Shown in pieces: positions 35,045-43,528 of a stretch of DNA of 64,000 nucleotides (position 1 is its first letter; each line of letters opens with the position of its first letter). A program made the translations under genes and the position numbers. The stretch spans positions 124,001 to 188,000 of the forward strand of contig NZ_JACYWE010000005.1 in assembly GCF_014841105.1 (NCBI RefSeq). Direction: 5' to 3'. The notes beneath the pieces were generated by a model. It searched no databases. It saw only the letters and a list, made by a program, of their open reading frames with translations, and was not told the DNA's origin. This DNA comes from Lolliginicoccus lacisalsi. GTDB lineage: Bacteria > Actinomycetota > Actinomycetes > Mycobacteriales > Mycobacteriaceae.

Positions 35045-35407
35045 CTACCGCAAGCGCTCGGCGTCGCGCGCGAGATCGGTGAGCTGGGCCACGAGCTGGC
35101 GCACCTCGCCCGGCGGCGCCTCCTCGTCCAGCGCGGTCGCGACGTCCTCCGCGGCGCAGCGCACCGCGAAGGCGCGGTCCGAGAGCGCTGCCGCCTCCTC
35201 CGCGGACAGCACGACCGCGTTCTCCGGGATGGTGGTGCCCCGCAGGCTGCTGCGATGCTCGTAGGCGCGCTGGCGGCAGGATTGCCGGCAGTACTGGCGC
35301 CGGCGCCCCATGCCTGTATCGATGACTTCCCTACCGCACCAGGCGCACGGGTGCGGTCGCCGTGTTGCTGCTGCCACGAGAGCACACACTAGCGGCAACC
35401 GGGCCAT
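35045..35407 (-). CDS. Small hypothetical protein with a zinc-knuckle-like N-terminus
   Basis: The protein is up to 120 aa; the start is uncertain (ATG 35407 or GTG 35377, no clear ribosome site). PCAWCGREVIDTGMGRRRQYCRQSCRQRAYEHR gives a C-x2-C-x15-C-x3-C arrangement like a treble-clef or FCS-type zinc finger. The rest is acidic and helical (EEAAALSDRAFAVRCAAEDV). Similar short proteins are found in other actinobacteria without a known role. It is divergent from rbpA. The gap 34895-35044 holds nothing recognisable. Confidence 0.6.
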   Translation of the reverse strand: MARLPLVCALVAAATRRPHPCAWCGREVIDTGMGRRRQYCRQSCRQRAYEHRSSLRGTTIPENAVVLSAEEAAALSDRAFAVRCAAEDVATALDEEAPPGEVRQLVAQLTDLARDAERLR

Positions 35408-35507
35408 ACCGGCAGCCCCGCACCGGCAGCCCCGCGCCGGCGCGGCGAAGCGCCCTGCAGGCGGACGCCCGCCAGAGCCGGGGAGTAGGATGTTGCGACC
35501 GGGCCGC

Positions 35508-35534
35508 GGGAACCTTTGCGCCGCCCACGGCGTT
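35508..35534 (+). promoter_or_regulatory. SigR/SigH-type (thiol-oxidative stress) promoter of rbpA
   Basis: GGGAAC (35508-35513), an 18-bp spacer and GTT (35532-35534) match the GGGAAT-N18-GTT consensus of the SigR/SigH ECF sigma group. It lies 84 bp before the rbpA start. rbpA is known to be controlled by SigR in Streptomyces coelicolor, which fits. Confidence 0.65.
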
Positions 35535-35617
35535 GAGCATTATGAACGGTCCGTGACGCTATTCGCGGGCCCACCGGACCCACCGGCTTTCGTGTCCGAC
35601 GATGAGAGGGTATTACC

Positions 35618-35962
35618 ATGGCAGATCGCGTACTTCGAGGAAGCCGCCTCGGCGCGGTGAGCTACGAGACGGACCGGGACCACGACCTCGCCCCCCGCCG
35701 CTACGCCCGCTACCGCACGCCCAGCGGCGAGGAGTTCGACATCCCGTTCGCCGATGAGGCCGAGATCCCCGGCGTGTGGATCTGCAAGAACGGTGAAGAG
35801 GGCGAGCTGATGGAAGGCGGCGCGGCCGAGGCGAAGAAGGTCAAGCCGCCGCGCACGCACTGGGACATGCTGCTCGAGCGGCGCAGCGAGGAAGACCTCG
35901 AGGAGTTGCTCCAGGAGCGTCTCGAGCTGCTGAAGAAGCGGCGCCGCGGCATCACCACCTGA
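35618..35962 (+). CDS. rbpA: RNA polymerase-binding protein RbpA
   Basis: This 114 aa protein begins MADRVLRGSRLGAVSYETDR, the RbpA signature, with the core domain ending GVWICKNGEEGEL and a C-terminal sigma-interaction helix (RRSEEDLEELLQERLELL). Only one Cys remains (C66 in WICKNGEEG), as in mycobacterial-type members that lack a full zinc site. It binds RNA polymerase and group I/II sigma factors and helps open promoters. GAGAGGG precedes the ATG. A SigR-type promoter lies upstream and a strong terminator follows. Confidence 0.96.
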   Translation: MADRVLRGSRLGAVSYETDRDHDLAPRRYARYRTPSGEEFDIPFADEAEIPGVWICKNGEEGELMEGGAAEAKKVKPPRTHWDMLLERRSEEDLEELLQERLELLKKRRRGITT

Positions 35963-35978
35963 TCCAGCGGCACAACCA

Positions 35979-36017
35979 CAGCGCCCTCCCCCGGAATCGC
36001 TCCAGGGGAGGGCGCTG
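35979..36017. terminator. Bidirectional terminator between rbpA and ppm1
   Basis: CAGCGCCCTCCCC (35979-35991) pairs perfectly with GGGGAGGGCGCTG (36005-36017), 13 bp with a 13-base loop, between convergent genes. There is no T run, as is common in actinobacteria. Confidence 0.8.
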
Positions 36018-36047
36018 GTGCATCCGGGCACGCCCGGATCCTCCTCG

Positions 36048-36854
36048 TCAGGACTTGGTCAGCCGCTTGAGCTTGTCGATGCGGTAGCGGATCCCCCACT
36101 GCGTGACCTTCAGCAGCGCCTCGCGGACGATGTTGCCGCTCATCTTCGACTCGCCGCGCTCCCGCTCGGTAAAGGTGATCGGCACCTCCGTGACGGTGAA
36201 GCCGGCCTGCATGGTCCGCCAGGCCAGATCGACCTGGAAGCAGTAGCCATGCGACTCGACCGCATCGAGGCTCAGTTTCTCGAGGACCTTGCGCCGGAAC
36301 GCGCGATAGCCGCCGGTGATGTCCTTGAGCGGCGCTCCGAGCGCGAGGCGCGAGTAGATGTTGCCTCCGCGGGAGAGCCATTGGCGGCGCTTTGGCCAGT
36401 TCACCACGGTGCCGCCTCGCACGTAGCGGGAACCGAGCACCAGATCGTAGCCGCCGTCGATCTGATCGAGCAGGCGATGCAGCTGCTCCGGCGCGTGGCT
36501 GCCATCGGCATCCATCTCGACGAGCACCTCGTAGTCGCGGTCGAGGCCCCAGCCGAATCCGGCGATGTAGGCGGCACCGAGGCCGTTCTTCTCGGTGCGG
36601 TGCATCACGTGGATGCGGCCCTTCTCATCCGCGGCGGCGAGCTCATCAGCGAGCTGGCCCGTGCCATCGGGGCTGCCATCATCAACGATGAGCGCGTGCA
36701 CATGCGGAAGCGCACTGTGCAGCCGCTCGATGATGATGCCAATGTTGTCGCGCTCGTTGTAGGTGGGGATGATCACCAGCGTGCGCGCGCTTGGCCTCGT
36801 GTCGGGGCTGCCCCCAGGTGTGCCCGGCGTCATTGTGGTCCTTCCTGCCGCCAT
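36048..36854 (-). CDS. ppm1: Polyprenol monophosphomannose synthase catalytic domain
   Basis: This 268 aa GT2 glycosyltransferase has [20 protein letters not shown] at about residue 26, [13 protein letters not shown], and the metal-binding [14 protein letters not shown]. There is no membrane helix, as in the soluble Ppm1 domain of mycobacteria. It transfers mannose from GDP-mannose to polyprenyl phosphate, giving the donor for lipoarabinomannan and protein mannosylation. In Mycobacterium tuberculosis this domain is fused behind Lnt; here it is a separate gene 96 bp after lnt. Confidence 0.92.
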   Translation of the reverse strand: MAAGRTTMTPGTPGGSPDTRPSARTLVIIPTYNERDNIGIIIERLHSALPHVHALIVDDGSPDGTGQLADELAAADEKGRIHVMHRTEKNGLGAAYIAGFGWGLDRDYEVLVEMDADGSHAPEQLHRLLDQIDGGYDLVLGSRYVRGGTVVNWPKRRQWLSRGGNIYSRLALGAPLKDITGGYRAFRRKVLEKLSLDAVESHGYCFQVDLAWRTMQAGFTVTEVPITFTERERGESKMSGNIVREALLKVTQWGIRYRIDKLKRLTKS

Positions 36855-36950
36855 GGTGATTGCGTGCGATGTTCCTTGCTGAATCTATCCCGTAAGGGTG
36901 CAACGCGTGACGGGCTGGGCCAAAACACCACTGCCCGGCGCCCGCGCGCG

Positions 36951-38552
36951 TCAGGCTGGCACGGGCGCCCCGGCGTCCTCCCGGGCATGTTCCCGGCCCC
37001 GTGCCACGGCAACGGCCAGTGCCAGCACTGCTGCCGCGACGAGGCCCCGCTCGGGCCACGCGCCCAGCCGGGTCGCGACGGTCAAGGTGGTGCTGAGCGG
37101 TAGGTCCGCGACCAGCACGTCGCGCTCGAAGATCCCCGATTCCGCGATGATGGAACCGTCCGGGCGCACCAGGGCGCTCACGCCGCTCGTGGCGGCCACG
37201 ACGACCGCGCGGCCATGCTCGACCGCCCGCACCCGCGACATGGCGAGCTGCTGGTAGGTCATGTCGGGCTCGTCGGGCGTGGTGAACGTGGCATTGTTCG
37301 TTGGCACGGCGAGGATCTGCGCGCCCGAGCGCACCGCGGTGGCGAAGGCGCGGTCGAAGGCCACCTCGTAGCAGGTGGCGATGCCCAGCGGCACTCCTCC
37401 GGCATTGATCACCCAGTCGCTGTCGCCGGGCACGAAGTTGCCGGCCAGATCGACATAGTCGGAGAACAGGCGGAAGAAGCCGCGCATGGGCATGTACTCG
37501 CCGAACGGCTGGATGATGGCCTTGTCATGCCGATCCACCGGCCCCGCGAGGGGATCCCAGGCGATGACGCTGTTGGTGAAGGTGCCGTCCCCGTTGTAGA
37601 GCACCGCGCCCACCACGATCGGCGCGCCGATGGTCCGGGCCGCGCCGGTGATGAGGCTCGATGCTTGCGCGTCGCGGAGGGGGTCCACATCGGAGGAGTT
37701 CTCCGGCCAGATCACGACATCGGGACGGGGCTGCTCCCCCCGCTCGACCGCGGCGGCGAGCTCCAGAGTCGCTTCCACATGGTTGGATAGCACGGCACGC
37801 CGCTGCGCGTTGAAGTCGAGGCCGAGGCGCGGCACGTTGCCCTGCACCGCGGCGACGGTCAACGTCGGCGCCCCGGCGGGAGCGGGCGAGGCCGTGGGGG
37901 CCATCGCGGCGGCCGTGCCGAGCACGAGCCCGAGGCTGACCACGGTGGCAGCTCCGGCCTGGATGTCCCGGCGCGCGATGGCCGCTCCGAGCAGCAGCAC
38001 AGCCATCCCGAGCAGCGCCACGGCCGCGCTGAGCAGGGGGGCGCCACCGAGCGCGGCGACCGGCAGCAAGGGCGATCCCGACTGCCCGAAGGCTAGCCTG
38101 CCCCACGGGAAACCGCCGAACGGGAAGCTCGAACGCAGCCATTCCGCTGCCGCCCACACGGCCGGGATCGCCGCGATCGCCGCGTAGCGGGGCAGCCGCC
38201 ATGCCACTGCGGCGCCTGCGCCGAACAATCCCATGTACAGCGCGCACACCAGGGCGAGCGCGAGCCACGGCAAGGCTCCGACATACATGCCGATCCAGGG
38301 CAGCAGCGGGATGAAGAAGCCCGCCCCGGCGAGGAAGCCGTGGCCGAATCCGGCGCGCGCGCTGATCGGGCGCCCTGCCCAGCCGGTGAGCACGCCCACC
38401 AGCAGCGCGATGCCCAGCGGTGCCGCGTACCAATGGGGGCTCGGTGGAAAGCTCAGGTACAGCAGGATGCCGGCGAGCACCGAGAGGAGCATCCGCGCGG
38501 CTTGCTGCGCTGGCGCGGCTTCGCGCTCCGCCAGGGCCGTGCTGGCGCTCAC
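36951..38552 (-). CDS. lnt: Apolipoprotein N-acyltransferase
   Basis: This 533 aa protein starts at a GTG (38552) overlapping the previous stop. About eight N-terminal hydrophobic segments are followed by the nitrilase domain: IWPENSSDVDP carries the catalytic Glu, DKAIIQPFGEYMPM the Lys and the loop, and GIATCYEVAFDRAF the nucleophile Cys. It adds the N-terminal acyl chain to lipoproteins in the membrane, and in mycolate actinobacteria supports Ppm1. It fits with several lipoproteins in the window. Confidence 0.93.
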   Translation of the reverse strand: MSASTALAEREAAPAQQAARMLLSVLAGILLYLSFPPSPHWYAAPLGIALLVGVLTGWAGRPISARAGFGHGFLAGAGFFIPLLPWIGMYVGALPWLALALVCALYMGLFGAGAAVAWRLPRYAAIAAIPAVWAAAEWLRSSFPFGGFPWGRLAFGQSGSPLLPVAALGGAPLLSAAVALLGMAVLLLGAAIARRDIQAGAATVVSLGLVLGTAAAMAPTASPAPAGAPTLTVAAVQGNVPRLGLDFNAQRRAVLSNHVEATLELAAAVERGEQPRPDVVIWPENSSDVDPLRDAQASSLITGAARTIGAPIVVGAVLYNGDGTFTNSVIAWDPLAGPVDRHDKAIIQPFGEYMPMRGFFRLFSDYVDLAGNFVPGDSDWVINAGGVPLGIATCYEVAFDRAFATAVRSGAQILAVPTNNATFTTPDEPDMTYQQLAMSRVRAVEHGRAVVVAATSGVSALVRPDGSIIAESGIFERDVLVADLPLSTTLTVATRLGAWPERGLVAAAVLALAVAVARGREHAREDAGAPVPA

Positions 38553-40159
38553 TGGCCGCGCTCGTAGATCGTGACGCCGTCGCGCACCGTGCGCAGGCAC
38601 ACCGGCAGCGGCGCATCGAGGTCGGGCAGCGGTGGCACGCGGGATCGGGGATCGGTCGACCAGCGCTGCACCGCATTGCTGGGCGCGGATATGACGAGCT
38701 CGCCAGCCTCCCACACCGCGTACGAAGCGGGCGCGCCCGGGACGAGAGTGCCCGCGACACCGTCACGGACGCCCCCGGCGCGCCAGGCGCCGCGCGTGGC
38801 CGCGGAGAACGCCGCTCGGGGCGAGATGCCGCTTCCCGGGGTCTGGTGGTGCACCGCGGCGCGGATCATCGGCCACGGATCGATCGGCGTGACGGGGCTG
38901 TCCGAGCCGAAAGCGAGGGACACTCCCGTGGCCGCGAGCATGGCGAACGGATTGAGAGCGGCGGCGCGATCGGCACCGAGGCGCTGGGCGTACATGCCAT
39001 CGGGGCCGCCCCATAGGGCGTCGAACACCGGCTGCATGCTGGCGATGACCCCGAGGCGGGCGAGCACCCCGGCTTGCTCGCGGGTGATCATCTCCACGTG
39101 CTCGAGGCGGTGGCCGCAGGCGGCGACGGCACGCGCGCCGCATTGCTGCTCGGCCCGCTCGAGCGCATCGATCGCGGCCGTGACCGCGGCATCGCCGATG
39201 ACATGGAAGCCGGACTGGATCCCGGCCTCGGTGCAGGCGATGAGGTGCGCGGCCATCGTGTCGGCGTCGAGGTAGGTGCGCCCGTACTGGTGCTGGCAAC
39301 CGATGCCTGGCTCGGCATAGGGATCGGTGAGCCAGGCGGTGCGGGAACCGATGGCGCCATCAGCGAACAGATCACCACCAAGGGAGTCGGCGCCGGTGGC
39401 GGCGAGCAGGTCCGTGGCCTCCGCCGCGGTGCCGACGGCCTGGCCCCAGTAGCCGCGCACCTGCACCCCGTGCTTGGTGCCGAGCAGGTCGAGGAAGTCA
39501 TCGAGCCCGGAGATGTCCGGGCCACCGCACTCGTGCACGCACACCACGCCCCGGGACGCGGCGCGGTCCAGCACGGCGGTGCGCGCAGCGGCCCGCTGCA
39601 CCGGACTGAGCAGTTCGCTGGCGCGATGGCGCACCAGGTGATGCGCCTCGGCGGTCAGCGGACCCTCCGGGGCGAACCCGGGCGCACCGGTCAGGCCCGC
39701 GGTAGCCTCGCGCAGCGGCGTGGACGCGGCCGCGGAGTGGGCGTCGATGCGCACCGCGTACACGGCAAGGCCCGGCGCGGCGACGTCGAGATCACTGGTC
39801 GTGGGGGGCTCGTGGCCATCCCATGTGGTCTCGTCCCAGCCGGTCGCCCAGATCACGTGGCCCGGGTGGATGGCGGCGTGCGCGCGCAGCTTGTCGATGA
39901 GGTCGTCGCGGCTCGCGCAGCCGGTCAGGTCGAGGCTGGTGAGCTGCAGCCCTGCCGCAGTGACATGAACGTGCGGATCCACGAACGCGGGCGTGACGAA
40001 CGCGCCGTCGAGGTCGATGATCTCGGCATCGGGATGCAGGGCGCGGCCGGGGCGTTCCTCGCCGAGCCACACGACGGTGCCGCCTGTGACGGCCATGGTG
40101 GTGGCGTCGGGGTTGGTGGGGCTGTAGATGCGCCCGCCGACGAGCAACTGGGTGCTCAC
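38549..40159 (-). CDS. Amidohydrolase, YtcJ-like (amidohydrolase 3 family)
   Basis: This 536 aa protein starts at a GTG overlapping the fxsA stop by 4 bp and overlaps lnt by 4 bp. The metal site HVHVTA is in TPAFVDPHVHVTAAGLQL, with WATGWDETTWDG, FHVIGDAAV and LAFGSDSPVTPID further on, typical of YtcJ. It likely hydrolyses an amide or related bond in a small molecule. Its place inside the fxsA-lnt-ppm1 operon suggests coexpression with envelope lipid functions, but no shared role is known. Confidence 0.88.
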   Translation of the reverse strand: MSTQLLVGGRIYSPTNPDATTMAVTGGTVVWLGEERPGRALHPDAEIIDLDGAFVTPAFVDPHVHVTAAGLQLTSLDLTGCASRDDLIDKLRAHAAIHPGHVIWATGWDETTWDGHEPPTTSDLDVAAPGLAVYAVRIDAHSAAASTPLREATAGLTGAPGFAPEGPLTAEAHHLVRHRASELLSPVQRAAARTAVLDRAASRGVVCVHECGGPDISGLDDFLDLLGTKHGVQVRGYWGQAVGTAAEATDLLAATGADSLGGDLFADGAIGSRTAWLTDPYAEPGIGCQHQYGRTYLDADTMAAHLIACTEAGIQSGFHVIGDAAVTAAIDALERAEQQCGARAVAACGHRLEHVEMITREQAGVLARLGVIASMQPVFDALWGGPDGMYAQRLGADRAAALNPFAMLAATGVSLAFGSDSPVTPIDPWPMIRAAVHHQTPGSGISPRAAFSAATRGAWRAGGVRDGVAGTLVPGAPASYAVWEAGELVISAPSNAVQRWSTDPRSRVPPLPDLDAPLPVCLRTVRDGVTIYERGQ

Positions 40160-40740
40160 TGGCGCGGATCCTCCTCGTTCGGGTCCTGCTTCTCCCCTGG
40201 CTCGGGCGCGGCCGGGGGCGGCGGGGCGATCTCGCCCTCGATGATCGTGCCATCCTCGGTGGTGGGCCGGGTGGTGGTGTCGACGACCTCGCCGTCGACG
40301 ATGGTTCCGCCGCGGCGCGGGCCTGCCGGCCCATCCCCCATGCCCGGGAAGCCCATGCCGGTGTAGCCCATCCTGGTGGCGGCCTTGCGCTGCTGGCGCA
40401 GGACGAGGTACGGCACCACAGGGCGGACGAGCACACGGGTGGGAGGGAACAGCAGGAGCAAGCCGATGGCGCTGGTGACGATGCCTGGGATCGTCAGCAG
40501 GATCCCGGCGATGCCCACGGTGGCGGTGTCCGCGAGGGCACTGGCCGGGGAGCCCTCGCCGTGCATGGCGGCCGAGACCTGCCGCATCGAGGAGCGGGTC
40601 TGGGTGGCGAACAGCACCGAGCCGGCGAGGATGCTGCCAAGGATGATCGCGAGGGTCCACCAGAAACCGACCAGCGAGACGAGTCCCGCGATCGCGGCGA
40701 CCTCGACGATGATGTAGACGAGCAGGATCAGCAGTGGCAC
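40156..40740 (-). CDS. fxsA: FxsA family membrane protein
   Basis: This 194 aa protein opens MPLLILLVYIIVEVAAIAGLVSLVG, the FxsA start, with helices near 1-22, 26-42, 70-90 and 95-110 and a Pro/Thr-rich cytoplasmic tail. ARMGYTGMGFPGMGDGP is Gly/Met-rich. FxsA was named for suppressing phage F exclusion in E. coli; its general role is unknown. It is first in the operon fxsA-amidohydrolase-lnt-ppm1. Confidence 0.87.
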   Translation of the reverse strand: MPLLILLVYIIVEVAAIAGLVSLVGFWWTLAIILGSILAGSVLFATQTRSSMRQVSAAMHGEGSPASALADTATVGIAGILLTIPGIVTSAIGLLLLFPPTRVLVRPVVPYLVLRQQRKAATRMGYTGMGFPGMGDGPAGPRRGGTIVDGEVVDTTTRPTTEDGTIIEGEIAPPPPAAPEPGEKQDPNEEDPRQ

Positions 40741-40832
40741 GCGTCAGCCCTTTCCAGTGGTGCGTTCGTGCCCTACCAGTGTTCCCTATCCCGCCGCTGC
40801 GGGCTAATGCACGGGCCCACGACTGGTCGCGC

Positions 40833-41492
40833 TCAGGCGCCCGGGGTGACGAGGCCGTTCTCGTAGGCGAACACCACGGCCTGCACTCGGTCGCGCACGC
40901 CAAGCTTCGCGAGCACCCTCCCGACGTGCGTCTTCACGGTTGCCTCGGTCAGGTGCAGGGCGGCGCCGATCTCGGAGTTCGACATGCCTGCCGCGATCAG
41001 CCCGAGGACCTCGCGCTCCCGCTCGGTGAGTTCCGACACCACCGGCGGCAGGGTGGCCGGTCCCGTGGTGCCCGCGAGCATCCGGTCGAGCAGGCGGCGG
41101 GTCACCTTCGGCGAGACCACGGCATCCCCAGCGGCGACGGAACGGATAGCCGAGACCAGTTCCTCCGGCGGGGTGTCCTTCAGCAGGAACCCGCTCGCCC
41201 CGGCGTTCAGAGCGCCGAGCACATGCTCGTCAAGATCGAACGTCGTCATCACCAGGACGCGAGTGGCGGAGCAGCGCTCAGTGATCCGCGCGGTGGCGGT
41301 CACCCCGTCCATCACCGGCATGCGCACGTCCATCAGCACCACATCGGGGCAGTGGATCTCGGCCTGCCGGACGGCCTCGGCACCGTCCCCGGCCTCGCAC
41401 ACCACCGTCAGGCCCGGGTGGGCGTCGATGATCATGCGCAGGCCCATGCGCATGAGTTCCTGGTCGTCGACGAGAAGAACGGAGATCGGCAC
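40833..41492 (-). CDS. NarL/LuxR family response regulator
   Basis: This 219 aa protein has a receiver domain with D9-D10, phosphoacceptor D55 (VVLMDVRMP) and Lys in GFLLKDTPPEE, and a LuxR-type DNA-binding domain (LTEREREVLGLIAAGMSNSE ... TVKTHVGRVLAKLGVRDR) at 150-210. It is the target of the histidine kinase encoded 87 bp upstream on the same strand. The regulated genes are unknown. Confidence 0.94.
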   Translation of the reverse strand: MPISVLLVDDQELMRMGLRMIIDAHPGLTVVCEAGDGAEAVRQAEIHCPDVVLMDVRMPVMDGVTATARITERCSATRVLVMTTFDLDEHVLGALNAGASGFLLKDTPPEELVSAIRSVAAGDAVVSPKVTRRLLDRMLAGTTGPATLPPVVSELTEREREVLGLIAAGMSNSEIGAALHLTEATVKTHVGRVLAKLGVRDRVQAVVFAYENGLVTPGA

Positions 41493-41499
41493 CCGCCCA

Positions 41500-41555
41500 G
41501 ACTAATGGGCTCGGTCTAACGGGCACAGAATAGTAGGCACAGACTAGTGGGCGCC
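41500..41555. repeat. Four 14-bp degenerate tandem repeats between kinase and regulator genes
   Basis: Units at 41500, 41514, 41528 and 41542 share the form GACTAATGGGCTCG / GTCTAACGGGCACA / GAATAGTAGGCACA / GACTAGTGGGCGCC. They fill the 86-bp gap between the response regulator start and the kinase stop. They are not obviously related to the other arrays. Confidence 0.75.
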
Positions 41556-41578
41556 GTCTCGTACGCCGCTGCCCGGCG

Positions 41579-42775
41579 CTACTCCGGGCCGGCCGGCAGC
41601 GTGGCGGTGACTCTCCAGCCATCGCCGGGCAGTTCCTCGGTGCACAGCGTCCCGCCGAGCACCGCGACGCGCTCGCGCATCCCGACGATGCCATTGCCGC
41701 TGCCGTGCCCGTGGCGGCCGATGCCGTTGCCGCCCTGGTCGGTGACCGATACCGTGACGTCCTCCCCCACGCGCTGGACGACCACGGTGGCCCGTGCCCC
41801 GTCCCCGGCGTGACGCAGGACGTTGGTCAGCGATTCCTGCACGATCCGCTTGATGCCCAGGCCCAGCGCGGGCGCGAGCGCGTCGATGTCCCCCGTGATC
41901 TCCAGCTCTACCGGCAGCCCAGCATCACGCATGAGCGCCGCGGTGCGGGCAAGCCCCGCGGTGCCATAGTCGAGAACCTCATTGGTGGTGGTCTCATCCC
42001 GCAGCAGGGCCAGGGTGCGGCGCAACTCGGTGAGCGCTTCCCGCCCGGTCGAAGCGACGGTGCGCAGTGCCCGCTCCGCGATGTCGGGATTGCTGCGCAC
42101 CGCGTAGGACGCGCCCTCGGCCTGCACGATCATCACGCTCACCGAATGGGCAACCACATCGTGCAGCTCGCGGGCGATGCGGGTGCGCTCGGCCGCGACG
42201 GCATCCTCGGCGCGCCGGTCCCGGTCCGTCTCAGCGATCTCCAGGCGCGCGGCGATCTCCTCATGCTGGCGGTGGCGGACCGCGATGACCTCGCCGATCG
42301 CCCAACCGAGCAGGTAGAAGCCCGCGAGGTAGAGGACGGTCTCGGGCATCTCGTAGTCGAGCGCGATGATCTTCACCGCGGTGTCCGCGGCGAGGCCGAG
42401 GAAATAGAGCGCCGCGATCCAGCGGCGCGAATGCACCACCAGCGAATACAGCGCGACGATCAGCAGCAGGCCCGCGGGGTGGCCCACGGTGTCATTGTCG
42501 AACCGGGCCAGGACCAGCGACGAGACGATCGAGGCCAGCAAGATCGCATAAGCGGAGGCTACGGGGGACGTGCGGCGCAGCACGATCGGCGCGCACAGCA
42601 GCACACCGAGGGCGAGGAACACGGCCGGATCATCGCTGCGGGGCGCGGCGAGGGCCTCGAACATCACGAAGACAAGCGCGAGCAGGCCGTCTGCGAACCG
42701 CGGCTCGTCCCGTATCCAGCGAGTGATGCGCTCCACGATCAGCCAGCCTAGGCGCCCTGGCCGTGCGGTCGCCAT
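41579..42775 (-). CDS. Two-component sensor histidine kinase (HisKA_3)
   Basis: This 398 aa protein starts at the ATG at 42775; the longer frame is a shadow of the divergent gene. Five or six hydrophobic segments fill residues 30-165. The dimerisation/phosphoacceptor helix ERTRIARELHDVVAHSVSVM holds H205, and the ATPase has IVQESLTNVLRHAGDGA (N box) and GNGIVGMRERVAVLGG (G box). There is no large extracellular domain, so it probably senses a membrane signal. It pairs with the downstream regulator. Confidence 0.92.
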   Translation of the reverse strand: MATARPGRLGWLIVERITRWIRDEPRFADGLLALVFVMFEALAAPRSDDPAVFLALGVLLCAPIVLRRTSPVASAYAILLASIVSSLVLARFDNDTVGHPAGLLLIVALYSLVVHSRRWIAALYFLGLAADTAVKIIALDYEMPETVLYLAGFYLLGWAIGEVIAVRHRQHEEIAARLEIAETDRDRRAEDAVAAERTRIARELHDVVAHSVSVMIVQAEGASYAVRSNPDIAERALRTVASTGREALTELRRTLALLRDETTTNEVLDYGTAGLARTAALMRDAGLPVELEITGDIDALAPALGLGIKRIVQESLTNVLRHAGDGARATVVVQRVGEDVTVSVTDQGGNGIGRHGHGSGNGIVGMRERVAVLGGTLCTEELPGDGWRVTATLPAGPE

Positions 42776-42785
42776 ACTGGGCGGC

Positions 42786-43115
42786 ATGGATATCGGTCGC
42801 CTCGCCCCCGTGGCGTGCCCCGCCGTGCCGTCGCCCGAGCGGTTCACCCGGGCTGAGCAGGCCCTGCTTGGCGTGTCGGTCCTCATGCTGGCGGTGATCG
42901 GGTCGATGGTGGTGCTGCGCCACGTCGGCTGGCTGGGCGGCGAGACCACGGTGGACACCCTCTCCTCCGCGATCGGCTACATCGGCCTCGGCGCAGGAAC
43001 CTGGGCACGGGCCATCGCGCGCCGCCGCGGCATGATCTGCAACTCCGTGTGGGTGGGATTCGCCGTGGCGCTCGCGATCTGGGGCACGGGGACGGTTGTT
43101 CTCGCGGTGGTGTAG
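42786..43115 (+). CDS. Small membrane protein of unknown function
   Basis: This 109 aa protein has three hydrophobic segments (QALLGVSVLMLAVIGSMVVL, AIGYIGLGAGTWA, SVWVGFAVALAIWGTGTVVL). The ATG is 10 bp from the start of the divergent kinase gene. No family was recognised. Confidence 0.55.
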   Translation: MDIGRLAPVACPAVPSPERFTRAEQALLGVSVLMLAVIGSMVVLRHVGWLGGETTVDTLSSAIGYIGLGAGTWARAIARRRGMICNSVWVGFAVALAIWGTGTVVLAVV

Positions 43116-43178
43116 GTGGGGTGGTTGCGGCGCTGGGCCCGCCAGTGTCGTCGCCACATCCGCGCCCGCGGCCCCAGA

Positions 43179-43225
43179 GTGCGCAAAACGACACCCCGCC
43201 AGCGAAACCGTGTCGCTTTTCGCAC
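43179..43225. repeat. Palindrome family P4 copy 1
   Basis: GTGCGCAAAACGACAC (43179-43194) and GTGTCGCTTTTCGCAC (43210-43225) pair except for two positions, around a 15-bp loop. Related copies are at 44747-44797 and 61649-61693. It opens a 413-bp gap (43116-43528) that also holds the short remnant frame at 43311. Confidence 0.85.
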
Positions 43226-43310
43226 ACGCGCGAGACGGCTCAACCATGCCCGCTCCCCGACACATCGGCGCGCTCAATACTTGTCGGTGCTTGATGGTGA
43301 GATTGCAAGC

Positions 43311-43433
43311 GTGAACAGCGTTGAACCGCACCCGTCACGACATCGCTCCATCTCGTTCGAGGTCCGCGCGGAAGCAGGCACCGCCTGGCGGACGCGCCGC
43401 CACCTCGCGGAAATCCTCGGACACTGGGCCTGA
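43311..43433 (+). pseudogene. Short orphan frame, possible truncated gene start
   Basis: A GTG frame of 40 codons ends at TGA and includes ISFEVRAEAGTAWRTRRHLA. The composition is convincingly protein-like and recalls the first helix of GHKL anti-sigma/ATP-binding regulators, but there is no continuation. It may be the stump of a deleted gene. It lies in the decayed patch before the broken DUF1016 gene. Confidence 0.3.
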
Positions 43434-43528
43434 CCCGGTTCCCGGCTGGCTGGCCACGCTGAACGACACGCGTGCGTCGGGCGCCCCCGGACTCCCTACC
43501 GATGGATTACTGGGAAGGAAACGCAGGA

